A stretch of 64,000 bases of DNA from Amphiura filiformis (GCF_039555335.1 NC_092640.1:30944204-31008203), one strand, 5' to 3'; positions 35,860-47,951 are shown, numbered from the stretch's first letter. The notes: generated from the sequence alone by a model not told the origin. Made by a program: numbers and translations.

Positions 35860-36015
35860 CACACTTCAGGCGCGTATTTATTTTGGGGGGCTTTGGGGGC
35901 GCCAGCCCCCCGGGGTAAAAAAGAAAAAAGAAAAGAAATGAAAAGAGAAAAGGAAAAAAGAAGGAAAGAGAAAAAAAGAGAAAAAGAAAAAGAAGGAAAG
36001 AAAAAAAAACAGAAA
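35860..36015. repeat. Purine-rich low-complexity tract
   Basis: After ggggctttgggggcgccagcc the sequence becomes a nearly pure A/G run (aagaaaagaaa units) from about 35917 to 36028. The Phe/Leu-rich ORF opposite is an artefact. Confidence 0.8.
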
Positions 36016-36039
36016 GAAGAAAGAAAATGACACTTATCA

Positions 36040-36960
36040 CCTATAAGGGCGGCACATTGTAGTAGGGTGGCGTGTAATCAGGCAATAATAGGGAGAGAGA
36101 GCACTATTATGCCTACAGGGTGGCACATACAAGGAGGGCGGCTTATGGGGCGACACACATACAAGGAGAGCGGTGGCTTGTGAAAAAAACGCGTGTCAGT
36201 CACCCATACAGGGCGGCACATGGTCAACTTGTAAATGAGGGGGTGGAAATGCCCACAGGGTGACCTCACAAGGAGGGCGGCTTGCGACGGGCGGCACAAT
36301 GGCACATGCAAGGAAGGCGGTTTGTAACCAGGACAAAAGTAGAGGGAGGGCGGCACATCGTGACTTGTAACCAGGGGAAAAGAGGGGGTGAAAAGGTAGA
36401 TCACACTTTTTGACTATATGGGCCTGCACTACATGGAGGGTGGTTTGTGGGGCAGCACACAGAAGTATGGGGGATTTGTTTTTTTTTGGGGGGGGGGGGG
36501 CACATATACAAGGAAGGCGGCTTGTAACACGGAAAAAAGTAAACTGGAGAGAAAAACGCTTATCAGCTACCTATTTGTAGGGCCGCTCATGTTGGCTTGT
36601 AACCAAGAGAAAGGGGTGGGGGGGGGCGGCGGAAACGTACAACAGGCGTTATAAATATAGGTGAAGGAGGGCGGCTTGTGAAGTGACACATACATGGAGA
36701 GCGACTTGTAACCAGGACAAAAGAACAGGGAGGGAGGAGAGAAAAACGCTTGTCAGTCACATATAAATGGCGGCACGTCGTGATTCTTAACCAGGAGTGG
36801 AAAACGGTATATCACGCTGTTTAACTATGGGCCTGCACTGTGACACATAGAAGGAGGGTGGCTTATGGGCGGCACTACATAAAAGTAAGGTGGGTTATGG
36901 GGCGGCACATACAAGGAACATGGCTTATAACCAGGAATAAAGCAGATGAAGGCGAGAAAA
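36040..36960 (+). repeat. Irregular minisatellite (ggcggcacatacaagga type)
   Basis: Variable-length units carry ggcggcacat, acaaggagggcggcttg and taaccaggacaaaag, repeated at least ten times, with slipped G runs (36487-36500, 36615-36630). Overlapping ORFs in several frames come from the repeat. Confidence 0.8.
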
Positions 36961-36982
36961 CCGCATATATGGTGGCTTTCAA

Positions 36983-37249
36983 CAGTGGTGTAACGACGAG
37001 GGCAGAGGGGGGGTCACGTTCCTGGGCGCCACCCTTAGGGTGATTAAAGTCAAATTGCACGCATTTGAACACAAATTCATTTGAAAGATCAATTGGCGAT
37101 ATTCAACTTCATTATAACCAAAATTAATGAGTGATATGTCCTATTTGCGCAAATTTTTGCGTGCTCCGCGGGCACTTGTTCCAAGGATTGGGGAGGGCTC
37201 CATTATGTATCCTTAGCCCTGGGCGCCAAAACCCCTAGCTACGCCACTG
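36983..37249. mobile_element. hAT-like MITE with CAGTGG ends
   Basis: The left end cagtggtgtaacgac and the right end tagctacgccactg are imperfect complements. A perfect 8-bp duplication, gctttcaa, lies at 36975-36982 and 37250-37257. The ends are akin to the element at 5200-5669, so both may use the same mobiliser. Confidence 0.88.
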
Positions 37250-37369
37250 GCTTTCAATTAGCACTGAGAGAAGAGGGGAGAATGAGAGGAAAATCAACGC
37301 CATGCATGACCATTCCTTAACTAAGGGAGACAACGGGGAACTTGCCGCCCTGTGTTGGATTCAGCGCCT

Positions 37370-37760
37370 CTTTAATGGATTTTGAGCCCGCGTCCAAGCA
37401 GTGAAAATCTAAATTTCAACAAAACTAATCATTCTGAAAGATTGTTTTACGGTCGGCAAAATTCAGAGGGTCAGAAAAAAACGAATAAACGCATGATCAG
37501 ATACAGTGCCCCCTCGATGGATTTTGAGCCCCTTCCAAGCAGTAAAAATCTAAATTTAATTATTTTGCTTTGATCATTAAAACTAAGGGAGTAAAAAGGA
37601 ATGTGCAGCCCGTGTTGGAATCAGCACCCTCGGTGGATTTTGAGCCCTTCCATGATCCAAGCGGCAAAAATGTTTCCGCGCCTCTTGCGAATTTAAAAAC
37701 TAATCCTTATGAAAGACAGTTTTTCAAAGCCAAAATTTTCAGAGGGTAACAAAAAACATA
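37370..37760 (+). repeat. Imperfect ~130-bp tandem repeat, three units
   Basis: Units begin ggattttgagcc at about 37378, 37518 and 37634, and carry ccaagcagtgaaaatctaaa-like and ggtcagaaaaaaac-like blocks with substantial divergence. Confidence 0.6.
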
Positions 37761-38079
37761 TAGCCCCGTGCCATTAGCGTTGCATGGAAGTCAATTATAT
37801 TTGGTCATATAAACCTAAAAAGGTTTTTCTGACGCTTCGAGCGCATTTGTACCATAAACTAATTTTGTCACTGAAAGGCTCTGGATCCACTGTACTTCAA
37901 GAAATTTTCTAACCCCACCCATGTTAAAAAGAAATATACGCCACTGTCCATAGGGCAGGGTGGCAAGTCAGTACCCTCCCTGTTTAGTCAAGAGAAATGT
38001 TGTGACAATTTACGATTTGCATCTTCCTTTTGGTCTATTTTAGACCCAAATTTAAGCCCATTTTGGAACATTTAGTATT

Positions 38080-38560
38080 AAAATGCCAGATTGGAGCGCG
38101 CTTAGCGCGAGTATTTATCTTTTTTTTCATCTCAAACTTGAACACAATCACGAATCTCAAAAAGGAGAATCATAATTCCATCCTTTCTATTATGTAAATT
38201 ATTAATATGAGTGCTATAGGCAGCTCCTCTGATGCCTGGAATAAGCATAAAACTCATGAGCTGGATCAAAACACCGGGACTAAATTAACCAAATATTGTA
38301 AAACGCCTATACGTCTTCCTTTGGCACAATTATCCTCAATTGTGTTCATTTTAGCATTGAAACTGCAATTTTTCGCGCGTTTCGCGCGCACTTGTTATAG
38401 CAATGTTCTTTTAGTAGCCCTAGTGAATCAGTGGGACGATTTACGAATTTTGGCCCCTGGCTCGGTGACTCCGATCATGCCGATACATCCCTTTTGAATT
38501 TTTGGCATTGAAATAGCAAATTTCTCCGCGCTACGCGCGCATTTTTTTCCAAATTTCCCA
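38080..38560 (+). repeat. Diverged repeats with self-complementary GCGCG cores
   Basis: Three blocks, gagcgcgcttagcgcga (38094), tcgcgcgtttcgcgcgca (38373) and ccgcgctacgcgcgca (38527), each a short GC palindrome, sit in similar ttttggcattgaaa contexts about 150-280 bp apart. Confidence 0.5.
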
Positions 38561-38699
38561 GTAAAGGAATTATGGGGACAGCTTGGAAAAAACTTGGGTT
38601 ACAGATGTGGGGAGGGGTGTTTTCTATCCGATGAGCCAGGGGTGGCACTCATGTTGCGCAGGGGCCAGCAAAAGGACATCACTCTTCACCCCCTGTGAA

Positions 38700-39860
38700 T
38701 GATTTAAACAAGTGAAAAGCAAAATTGTCCAACTTCGGCAAAATGTTCGGAGGGGAACATCCACCCTCAGACTTGTTAGATACCCCCTGCATGCATATAG
38801 TTAAACAAGTGAAAAACGATGCACCAGATGGCTTCAATTTAGACCTTTATTTGGCAAAATCATACAATTTCGGAGGGGGGACATCCCCCCTCAGACACCC
38901 CTCCCCCTGCGTATGGTTAAACAAGTAAAAATGATGCACCAAACGGGTTCAATTTGGACCTTCATTTAGCAAAATTTTACAAGTTGGCAGGGGGAGCATC
39001 CCCCTCAGACACCTTCCCCTTGCGTATGGTTCAACAAGTGAAAAATGATGCCCCAGATGGCTTCAATTTGGAACTTCATTTGGCAAAATTGTCCAACTTC
39101 GGAGGGGGGAATCCCCCTGAGACACTCCCCTGCTATTGGGTAAACAACTTTGAAATTATACATCAAATGACTTCAATTTGGACCTTCATTTAGCAAAATT
39201 TTACAAGTTGGCAGGGGGAACATCCCCTCAGACACCTTCCCCCTGCGTATGGTTCAACAAGTGAAAAATGATGCCCCAGATGGCTTCAATTTGGAACTTC
39301 ATTTGGCAAAATTGTCCAACTTCGGAGGGGGGAATCCCCCTGAGACACTCCCCTGCTATTGGGTAAACAACTTTGAAATTATACATCAAAATGTCTTCAA
39401 TTTGGACCTTCAATTGGCAAAATTTTCCAACTTTGGAGGAGGTTAAAATATCCCCCTCAGACACCACTCCAGCTTATGGATAAACAAGTAAAAATTGATG
39501 CACCAAACGGTTTCAATTTGGACCTTCATTTGCAACATTTTATGAGGGGGGAACATCTCTCAGACACCCCTTGCGTATGGATAAACAAGTAAAAAATGAT
39601 GCACAAAATGGCTTCAATTTGGACCATCATTTACTAAAACTTTCAAACTTTTGTGCAGACAGACAACCTCCTACGTATAGATAAACAAGTGGCCTTTTTC
39701 TCTTCTCTTTTGAACACAAAATCAGTTTTGGTCCACGAATTGCTTCATTTGGACCTTCATGTTCACTTTTTCTACGTATAATTTTACACTATACAATAGT
39801 GTCAAAATCGTCCACCAAATGGCTTCAATCGGACTTTCATTTTGCATTTTTTTTCCAAAT
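38700..39860 (+). repeat. ~115-bp tandem repeat array, about nine units
   Basis: Each unit contains caagtgaaaaatgatgc, gatggcttcaatttgg, cttcatttggcaaaat and ggagggggaa..cccctcagacac. Two blocks (39027-39150 and 39255-39385) are almost identical over more than 120 bp, indicating local duplication of multi-unit segments. Decay increases toward 39860. Frames reading KNDAPDGFNL are repeat by-products. Confidence 0.9.
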
Positions 39861-40009
39861 TCTTAGGAGGTAACATTCTCCTCAGACTTCCCAAATAATC
39901 GTGTTTGTGTGTGTGTGTGTGTCGGGGGGTAGAGCGGCATCCTGTATCTTTTCTCCAGGGCGGCACAAACCATCTCAGCCCCCCGGGGTAAGCCCCAAAG
40001 GTCAGGTCA

Positions 40010-40380
40010 AATTTTAAGTTGCCCCGACCGGGCTGTAACTTACGGAAAATGATCCATAATACTTGGGGAGTATGAAACTGCAAAGGTTATCCAAGGTCAA
40101 ATTCAAAGTTGCTTCAATTTGGCTGTAACTCGGGGAAAATGATACCTGACACTTGGGGAGAATGAAAACGCAAAGGGCATCCAAGGTCAAAGGTCAAGGC
40201 AAATTTGCAGATGCTCCAATAGGGCTGTAACTTGGGGAAACTGATCCTTAACACTTGGGTAGTATATGAAACCATAATGGTCATCCGAGGTCATAGGCCA
40301 GGACACATTTAAGTTGCTCCGACCGGGCTGTAACTTGCGGAAAATGATCCCTGACATTAGGGGAGCATAGCTCCAAAACA
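40010..40380 (+). repeat. ~100-bp tandem repeat, four units
   Basis: Units carry gggctgtaacttgcggaaaa then tgatcc..acacttggggag and catccaaggtcaaa, starting near 40028, 40130, 40222 and 40325. Confidence 0.85.
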
Positions 40381-41265
40381 TCAATACACCCCGACTAGGC
40401 TTGCATCTAGTTCTTCGTTACCTAGCCGTGTCAGCGGGTAGGTCTTGATTTGCTATCGGATCTTTCTTCTTCTTCTGGCAACAAATTTCAAAATGCTTTT
40501 TCTCTTACATGTTACATGTAACAATAACCTCACTTGCACATATATCCAGTGTCTATAGGGTGTTCGCAGATTTGGGGTCAAAGGTCATTGGGGTCATTTC
40601 CGGTATATAACCATATAAGGGCATTTATAGCTGAAATCACATTTTTGGCCTACTTCACTCCTCTGTAACCTTTAACCTATTAAAAGTCAGGTGACATGTA
40701 TGGTCATGGTCAATAAAAGTTGTGACCAAGTTAGGTCAAAATCGACCACTGAGAAGTGTAACAACTTCCCCGTGTAACTTCCATCCCGGTCTCCCCCACA
40801 GACCACAAAATAGCTTTCCGTACATACAACAATAGGGGTTGTACTAGCCATAAGTCTAATTACCTCCAACTTTGAGATATATTTTTGATATCATCTTGAA
40901 CAGAACAGAATGCTAAGCTATTCTACATAACATATCTGAAAATGAAGAAACAAGCTTCAACATTTTAGGTCTACTTTTTGAGAAAATTAGCGGTATATAA
41001 AACAGCCAGATTTTCCTGTGTGGCATCCGAATGCTAACCGTGTTTTGATATTGTGTGTTCATGCGCGTTGTGTGTTCATGATCGTAAATATCACTAAAAT
41101 TGTCGTGTTTTCATTTCAAATTGGTAGAGATCACATTCACAAATTCTAGCAAACACAATTTTCAACACTAAAATTGTTAATATTTTTCCGATTTGCACAA
41201 TTTGTATGCAAAGTTGGGACTATAACGGATTTAGTGGTATGAATCATTGAAAAAGAAGATGGCAG

Positions 41266-41524
41266 CAGGCGGCGAGTGGCATGATAGAGCCGGCAACTTG
41301 TGAAACCGCCCGGCCGTATGGCATTTTCAATTTTACTCGGTTAGTTTTGTGGGGTTCATTATCGAACCCCAACGGTTTTAGCTTGTATTTATATTATTTA
41401 TTAACATAGGCCTATTTGTTTGTGATATTTCAAGCGTTTTAAAATTTCAAAATAATCCCATTCAATTACACGGTTGACGATGGAAATTTACTGAATTTAG
41501 GGAATGCAATGCGACCACCACCTG
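41266..41524 (+). mobile_element. hAT-like MITE family H, copy 3
   Basis: Uninterrupted 259-bp copy: caggcggcgagtggcatg to gaccaccacctg. A perfect 8-bp duplication, gatggcag, lies at 41258-41265 and 41525-41532. Nearly identical to copy 1 over the ggttcattatcgaacccc to gaaatttactgaattta span, so the family moved recently relative to the LINEs. Confidence 0.92.
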
Positions 41525-42048
41525 GATGGCAGTTCGACTTGACCGCATTTACTTTCTGGGATCCCAGCGGTATACGATCGTTTGGTCTGGAGCTTCTGAC
41601 GCAGCAGCGTTAGAGACTACATTGGATCGAGTCATACAAAATCAACAAATTAAAAGGCATCTGTTTATTTTCATAGTTTGTTTACAAATATTTCTGGCGA
41701 TCAATTTTATTGATCAGTTCGCAGAAATATATTTTACAAGAGGTGGTGTTCACAGAATATTTTCAGATCTGCAGTAAAATGGTATTAAAAGATTAGGATG
41801 TTTCAAAATATTTTTCCCGTCTTGATTTTTTTTTTCTGCGACTATGAATTTTTTTTCTGGGAACGCCGGTATACCACGATACCGTGGATTTCGTAGCCCT
41901 GATTGTGCGTCCTTAAATATTCCTCGGAACATTTGTGTGAATATAGGATTTCCTAGGCCTAGGGAGTATTTAATCTATATATATGAAAATAAGGTAACGT
42001 TTTCTCATCCGTCCTTTTCTCATCACAGCCTCTTTTCTTTTTCCTCAG

Positions 42049-42662
42049 TTATCAGTGTAGTCTTTTCCTTGATTTCTTTGATATGGGTAACCAGATCAGT
42101 GTACATGGAAGGAGGCGACTTCTCAATTAAAAATGTAGATGGTGAATACAAATGGCTAGCTCACGTCTGCCTGTTGGTGTGGCTTCTACTGACAATTCCT
42201 GCAACTGTGATATCAATGGCACTCTTTGCATCTTATTACAGGTGGATAATCTTTCCCGTTGTCGCTGTGTATTGGGTGGTGAATGTCATAGAAATATTTA
42301 TATTAAATTATCAACATGACAGAGGCTGGTACATTTGGATGATACCTTTGTTCACGTTTCCAAGCATGTTCATAACCTCGATTTGGATATTAATCAACGA
42401 AGATGGCTTTTCCTCCATATGGATATTTGTTTTTGTGATTACACAATACGTCTTCAACACATCAATGTTCACTCCTTGGTTTGTTGCTGGTGGTTATGAT
42501 ACCTGGTACGGTATACCAGCAGCAGTGGCAGTTTGGGGTGCATACATTGTAGGCATCATGTTCATGCGAATGCTATTTTATTTGACTGGAACCAGACAAG
42601 ATCATGCCTCACATACTAGGGTACCTGAAGAGGACAATATTGAACAACAGACTGAATGTTGA
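42049..42662 (+). CDS. XK-related protein, copy A, exon 3 (C-terminal)
   Basis: Encodes residues 144-347 and the stop. The acceptor is a strong pyrimidine tract ending ttcctcag. Joining to exon 2 gives WLT then VISVVFSLISLIWV, as in Xkr proteins where the SAPQ helix is followed by this segment. Hydrophobic stretches (about 144-158, 180-208, 211-231, 241-263, 268-287, 298-320) give the multi-pass C-terminal half of the family. The cytosolic tail ends VPEEDNIEQQTEC; EED at 337-339 could be a weak caspase-like site as in activated Xkrs, but this is speculation. No XKR-B equivalent of this exon is in the window. Confidence 0.9.
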
Positions 42663-42836
42663 AGGCTAGTATGGTAAACATGTTGAAACCGTGAATTAGG
42701 CCAATGTACGTATGAGAGGCCATTTTTTTTAAAAATTTTGACCCCGCCCTTACAGTTTTATAGAGCTGTTTTTTTGTCATTTTTTTTTGCGTCTTTACAA
42801 AGCAGAATTAGCTAAAAATAAGGCAATATTTTGTAT

Positions 42837-42842
42837 AATAAA
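42837..42842 (+). promoter_or_regulatory. Candidate polyadenylation signal of XKR-A
   Basis: AATAAA about 175 bp after the stop codon, in an AT-rich 3' UTR. No cleavage site can be proven. Confidence 0.5.
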
Positions 42843-43498
42843 ATAGATGTTTTACACGATAGCATGTGTTTTACTTCATTTTCTCATGTTTTTATGGCAA
42901 AACACTGTATAGAATATAGGTTAAAATATTTGTGTTTAAGGCGAGTCGGAGTCTTCAGGTCATTTTGTCCAGTTTTGGTAACGTTGCCTAAATTTTACAG
43001 TTTATTTCTGCAAGGTATACATTGATCTTATAGGAAATGAGTCACGGAAGCCAGTGGTCACATTTATATTTCCATATGTATTGCAGATATTGAGTTTTTA
43101 CAAATAATAATAGGACAAAAGTAATGTTTTTACTATTCCCCATCCCAGGAAAATCATGCATTGGGGAAAATTAAAACCCATAATACAATAAGAGGTCTCA
43201 CGTATTGAACCCATACCTTTCCCCATGAGTGTGAGTTTTATTTTTCTCAATATTTGAGCACAAACACCGCTATCTCAGGCACTGCTCCGACTCACCTAAG
43301 GGTAAGTTTATTCAAATATTTGGCAATGGAAACAAAATGGGACAAAGTATTTGTGGCAGAGGCTTAAGCTTAAATATACATGATGGGTGTAAAATAGTGA
43401 AATTTAGCAATTGGATACAAGTATATCTGAGATATTGTGTTTTCCTATCAACACAGCGAATCTGTATCCCATCAAAAAATAAAAATAAATAAATGAAA
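42843..43498. other. Anonymous stretch after XKR-A
   Basis: Only short chance ORFs; no recognised repeat or gene. Confidence 0.4.
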
Positions 43499-43765
43499 AT
43501 AATTTAAATGTCGGGTTATATGTACACGTTTTAAAACATTCTGTTTATAAAAGCATTACGAAAACATGTAAACGGTTTATTTTTAAATGTTGTTGTAAAA
43601 TATATTTTGGCAACCATTTTTTCAACATTTTTCACCAACACTTAAATAACATCATGTTAAAAGGTTTTTGAAATTTTTTTTAAATGTTATTTAAACGTTT
43701 TATACCATTTATAGATTCCAACATTTAATCGTTTTCTGCAATGAAAACTTTTTGTTGTTGCTGGG
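43499..43765. mobile_element. CCCAGC-type MITE, truncated copy
   Basis: Begins inside the element at aaatgtcgggttatat and ends gttgttgctggg. Shares aacgtttt-like and ttaaataacat blocks with the copies at 4668 and 34963. Confidence 0.6.
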
Positions 43766-44251
43766 ATTACTCTATTTTTTTAAATTGCAAAACAAGGTAA
43801 CTCGAACAATATGGTTGTATTTTAAAAATCAATAAAACATTGAACGTCATATGATGATAAAGATTCCTGAGCTTGACTAATATAAGCCTATTCATTGCTG
43901 ATTTTATGATGTTTTGCCATAAAAAAAGAGTTAAAACTCTCTCTCATCTACTGAATTGGGCAATTCCAGAAATTTATTGTACCCCCTAAAGAATACATTG
44001 GAGTCTGAACAATTTTGACATCTGTTCTCTACGGGAAATCCCAAGAGAAAAAAAACTGTCATTTAGTAGTGGGAATTCCCAATATTGTATCATGTTCATT
44101 TCAAATGACTAAAGAAGACATGGGATATGTTTTTAAAATAAAAAATGACTTTTGAGGGGTGCAGTTAATATCTGGAATAGCCAATTGCCACGCCGCATTT
44201 AAACAATGCGTGCAACACACACCCCAACCCCACACATAGCATTTATGAATA

Positions 44252-44705
44252 ATTATGTAAAAATATGCGCACACCAGTAAATAGCCTCCATTGACTTTCT
44301 AAACAGGGTCCGGGAAAACGTCATTTTCCTGACTTCAGAGCGACTCAGCTCTTCAAAACTTTCTGCAAGTTGAAGGTCAGCGGAAGACATCTAGTCCAGA
44401 GAAATCATACGGAGTCCAGCGGTTTTTTTCAGAAAATTGCCCACTAGATCACCCTATATAATATACAGCTTACGGCGACTCACAAATAGCTTGGTGTTTC
44501 TGAAATGTAACACATTTTGAAAGCTTAGCCAAATCTTAAAGGCCTAAATGAGGATTAAATACGAATCAGGGCCTCATGGTTTGTTTTTAAGCATTTCCTA
44601 ATCTATTATATTCAGTCGTATTGCACGTTTCCTCGTTTGCAACACCGTGACTTTTCAAAAAGGATATAGGAGATTCCTATTTACTGGTGTGCACTCGTAC
44701 ATAAT
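44252..44705. mobile_element. MITE-like element, CACACCAGTAAATAG inverted ends
   Basis: The left part attatgtaaaaatatgcgca runs into caccagtaaatagcctcc. It pairs with ggagattcctatttactggt followed by gtgcactcgtacataat at the right. Length is about 450 bp with no ORF. Exact ends and duplication are uncertain. Confidence 0.6.
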
Positions 44706-45179
44706 TTCCTTGTATTAAAATCAGTTAATGAATTAAATATGATTTTGCTTTTGTCAATCGTAACACTCCAGTGTTACCAGTGGACAAATAGATTTACGCA
44801 AATCAGTATTGTTTAAAGAAGTACAATAAATGAATTATGTTGACTTTATCTTAGATGTTTTCCATTCTTCAAAGTATACACTTGTATTATAATAAACGTT
44901 ATACGAGCATACTATAATAAATAAATAAATATGTGTGAAGTAGGTACAAAATGTTTTTTAATCACCTTGTAATTGAAGTTAAGGCACTAAGTTGGCTTTG
45001 TATGTAAATATGTAAATATGTTTGTATTGTTTTATTTCTATTGCTTATGTGTATAATTATTTTGATTCGAATAAACAATTATATTATACAAAATAACACG
45101 AAACAAATAATAAACTTTTAATACATTGAAGCAATATTTATTAAACATTAATAAACATGTAGTATTGTAGTTTTCCTGG

Positions 45180-45480
45180 GTGAAACCCTCCCCCTCTAGG
45201 GATTTTGGGAGACAACTTTTTTTTGTTTGGAAACCTTACCCATATGGGAATTGAAATCAGGTTGTCTGCAAAAATGTCGACCCTGGGTTACACGGTGAGG
45301 GCGTTTTTTTCAAAATGGCCGCCAGAATCCCATATAATGGCAGTTTAATAGCAATTTGAGGAATTGTGAGATTTTTTTATTTTATTTTCTTTGCCGATAT
45401 GGTGTAATATTGACTCAAGCCTATTTTTGTAAATGAAAAACAATGATAGAGGGCGCCTTTTCAAAATGGTCGCCAAAATG
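45180..45480. repeat. Dispersed repeat, copy 2 (pairs with 1-330)
   Basis: Contains gtctgcaaaaatgtcgaccc and ggtgagggcg as the inverse of the block at the window start. Followed by gagggcgccttttcaaaatgg, a motif seen repeatedly (45301, 45449, 55085). Confidence 0.6.
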
Positions 45481-46096
45481 CCTTAAAATCACATATCACA
45501 TGGATAGGTTTCTACACAAAAACGATTCTTTTATAAACCATCATGCGCACAGTTTCCACCTCGACACACCTGAGCACACATTTTCGTCAAAGAGCTCTCA
45601 AGCAAGCAGTGAATTGTCACACAGTCTTCACACTACACGGTTGAGTGCATAGCATGGTAAGAGCCGCGGAGCCTCTAGCTGAAAAATGGGTCTCGTTGAT
45701 TGGTTTTTTTCGAAACCTCAAGTGTTCCCTTCATTCAATCATAATTTTATTTATATCAAACGAAAGCTAACACTTCCCCTAACGCAATTCAATGTTATAG
45801 CAAGGCGAATGTGGTGAATCTGTTGAAAACTACCTATCCAAGCACATTTTGTGACCAAAATGTAGGTTTTAAAGTCAAAACCACTTAGTGTTTCTAACAA
45901 TAATTTTCGAATTTTATGTCATTAAATGAAAAAAGCACGATTATATTGTCCGTATACTAGCGTCATTAGAATGAGCAATGGCCAATTCTCTTTAAATTGC
46001 AAATCTTGTGCAAAAAGTTACTATTTTCGCCTATTTTGTCATACGGTTGTAAATTCAAAAACTATGAGTATGACTTTGCTAAAGATCGCTTACAAA

Positions 46097-46301
46097 TAGA
46101 GGCCGTCAGCCTTTCGCCATCTTGTGGGTACAAATTATCTGCGTGTTCATGCATCGGACACTACGCGCAGGGCGCAGCTTGAAACGCAGCTGTTATAACG
46201 CGTCGATGCGATGATTTTGCTGTTCACGCATGGCGATCGAACGACCATCGCAGTGTGTACCCACAAGATGGCGGCATATGACGTCACGCTGACGGCCTCT
46301 A
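46097..46301. mobile_element. TA-flanked MITE, filled site
   Basis: Ends tagaggccgtcagc and gctgacggcctcta with inner cgccatcttgtgggtac against gtacccacaagatggcg. At positions 58-75 the related repeat reads gcttacaaattgatatg without the insert, whereas here gcttacaaa and ttgatatg flank it. This gives a natural empty/filled pair. Confidence 0.85.
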
Positions 46302-46309
46302 TTGATATG

Positions 46310-47426
46310 AATGGCATCTAAATAGCAATTTGAAGTAATAGTGCGATGTTTTATTTTATTTTATTTTATTTTATTTGCAAATGTGGTGTAATATTGACTC
46401 AAATATTTTTTCAATGGTCAGCCAATAAACGTTTTGTATGAAGTTGTTGTAGGTGACGTCACGGGTGCACCGTGCAGTGAAGGAATCGCACAGAGGTGCT
46501 CTCATTGACCTGGATCTACTCGCGGACATCGGACGCCATCAACTTTTCTTGAGTCCTCTAACGTTTCAATGGACAGGAGGCGGTAGTGCCTGGATGATAG
46601 AAAGCCTCAGAGAATATAGTTCATTGGTATGTATAAAAAGAGTTGCAGTATTGCAGAAAACTTCGTACATGGATTTGGAGATTGGTATACTGAAGACAGC
46701 CACAGGGCTCCTCCGGTAAGGCTTGCCGGCGATTTGGTAAGTCACCATTACTTTTCTTCATATACTGAACACGGACGGCCATGGCGTGTCCTGCGAGCGA
46801 TGCTAGGTGTCTCCCCAGTATTATCATTGGTTAAGTATGTATTAGGTCTAATCATACAAAGAGGGTATAGGGCGGGATTGAAAATACTTTATTCACGTTT
46901 GAAGAATGAATTAGGGAATAAGGCTACTTTTGTAAACGAAAAACAATGATAGAGGGCGCTTTTTGAAGTTGGTAGTCTTGAGAAGCAAAATATATCGAAA
47001 AAAACTAAGGACACAAAACAAGCTTCTGTAAGCTTTTGGCAGCTGGACTAAAGAAGAGTCAAATCTGTGCACGTGTCAGAACTTTTCGAAAAGAGGAGGG
47101 GGACAATCCTCGGTTCTCATATCTGTATCCTGACCCTTTAGGTTTCAGAGGACAATATGAGTGCAATCCCCAAAAGTGCAGATGAGTCTTCAAAATTGAA
47201 GTTAACACAATACCGGAAGAAAAATAAGGTAAGTTTTGGATTTTTACATAAAACACCTAATTACAACATTTATTAACCATTGAAAATACCTTTATTTGTC
47301 AAGCAAGCCAATATATGACTGTAGAGAACAATATCTAGAATAATATTGTAAGTAATGTTATTGATTCTTGAATACAAAGTAAAGAAACCTTACCTCCAAA
47401 TGGTATCGCGATTCGATTACAATATA
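46310..47426. other. Anonymous stretch with unassigned ORFs
   Basis: An 88-codon ORF (46453-46719) and a 106-codon ORF in another frame (46629-46949) overlap. Neither shows a motif I recognise, and no splice-supported gene could be built. A (TTTTA)n run lies at 46350-46375. Confidence 0.35.
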
Positions 47427-47951
47427 CAGTAAGCCAAAAACTAAGGTACCAGTTGTGTTCACCCCTATATATCCTATATAAGAGTAATGTGGCAAAATTA
47501 AAACAAGCAGCCAATACCTGTACTCTTCAGCTCTGATTTAAGACCTCATTTGTTGAAATTGGTTGAAAATTAATTGAAATTGGTTGAAAATTATAATAAA
47601 GAAACGAAATCAAAAGTTGCACTTTTGTGTTCTAATCAATGAAAGCACGACGCTAATTTTAACGTGTTAATCAATGGAACCACGGCGCTGGTTCTCTTGT
47701 TCGTGAACGCATTGTGTGTAAATCAATAGGGCACGCAAATGCAGCAAACTGCAACTTTGAAATTGGCATCTTCCTTGGGTTTTTGGATCGTCATATCTTG
47801 AACAATTTCTTGAACAATTTCAACAAATGAGGTCTTAAATTCGAGCTAAAAGATGCAGCTATTGGCTGCTGGTTCCAAATATAACATATCTGTCTTTGTT
47901 TAGGATATACAGGGGTGAACCTAACTGGTGCCTTAATTTTTTGGCTTACTG
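47427..47951. mobile_element. Tc1/mariner-type MITE, ~525 bp
   Basis: Ends cagtaagccaaaaactaagg and the complement ccttaattttttggcttactg (one-base difference in the A run), flanked by TA at 47425-47426 and 47952-47953. Inverted similarity extends inward through gttcacccctatatatcc and aaatgaggtcttaaat for over 100 bp. Confidence 0.85.

Larger units (their letters stand above)
14293..42048 (+). other. XKR-A intron 2 (about 27.8 kb)
   Basis: The donor gtgagt lies at 14293. The acceptor ttttctttttcctcag ends at 42048. Everything between is transposable element, tandem repeat or anonymous non-coding DNA; no nested host gene was recognised. Anonymous stretches longer than 300 bp include 15476-16069, 17239-18210, 18651-19466, 28000-30766 and 40870-41265. 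Confidence 0.75.

Noticed and set aside
36040..39860. CRISPR-like or other functional spaced repeats
   Set aside because: Units are irregular, contiguous and diverged with no unique spacers; these are ordinary minisatellites of a eukaryotic genome.
41526..41777. 83-codon ORF just after the MITE and before XKR-A exon 3
   Set aside because: No known motif and no in-frame splice to the XKR exons; exon 2 joins exon 3 directly in phase 1.
46453..46949. Two overlapping ORFs as a possible host gene
   Set aside because: No recognisable domain, no consistent splice sites, and they sit among dispersed repeats; left unassigned.
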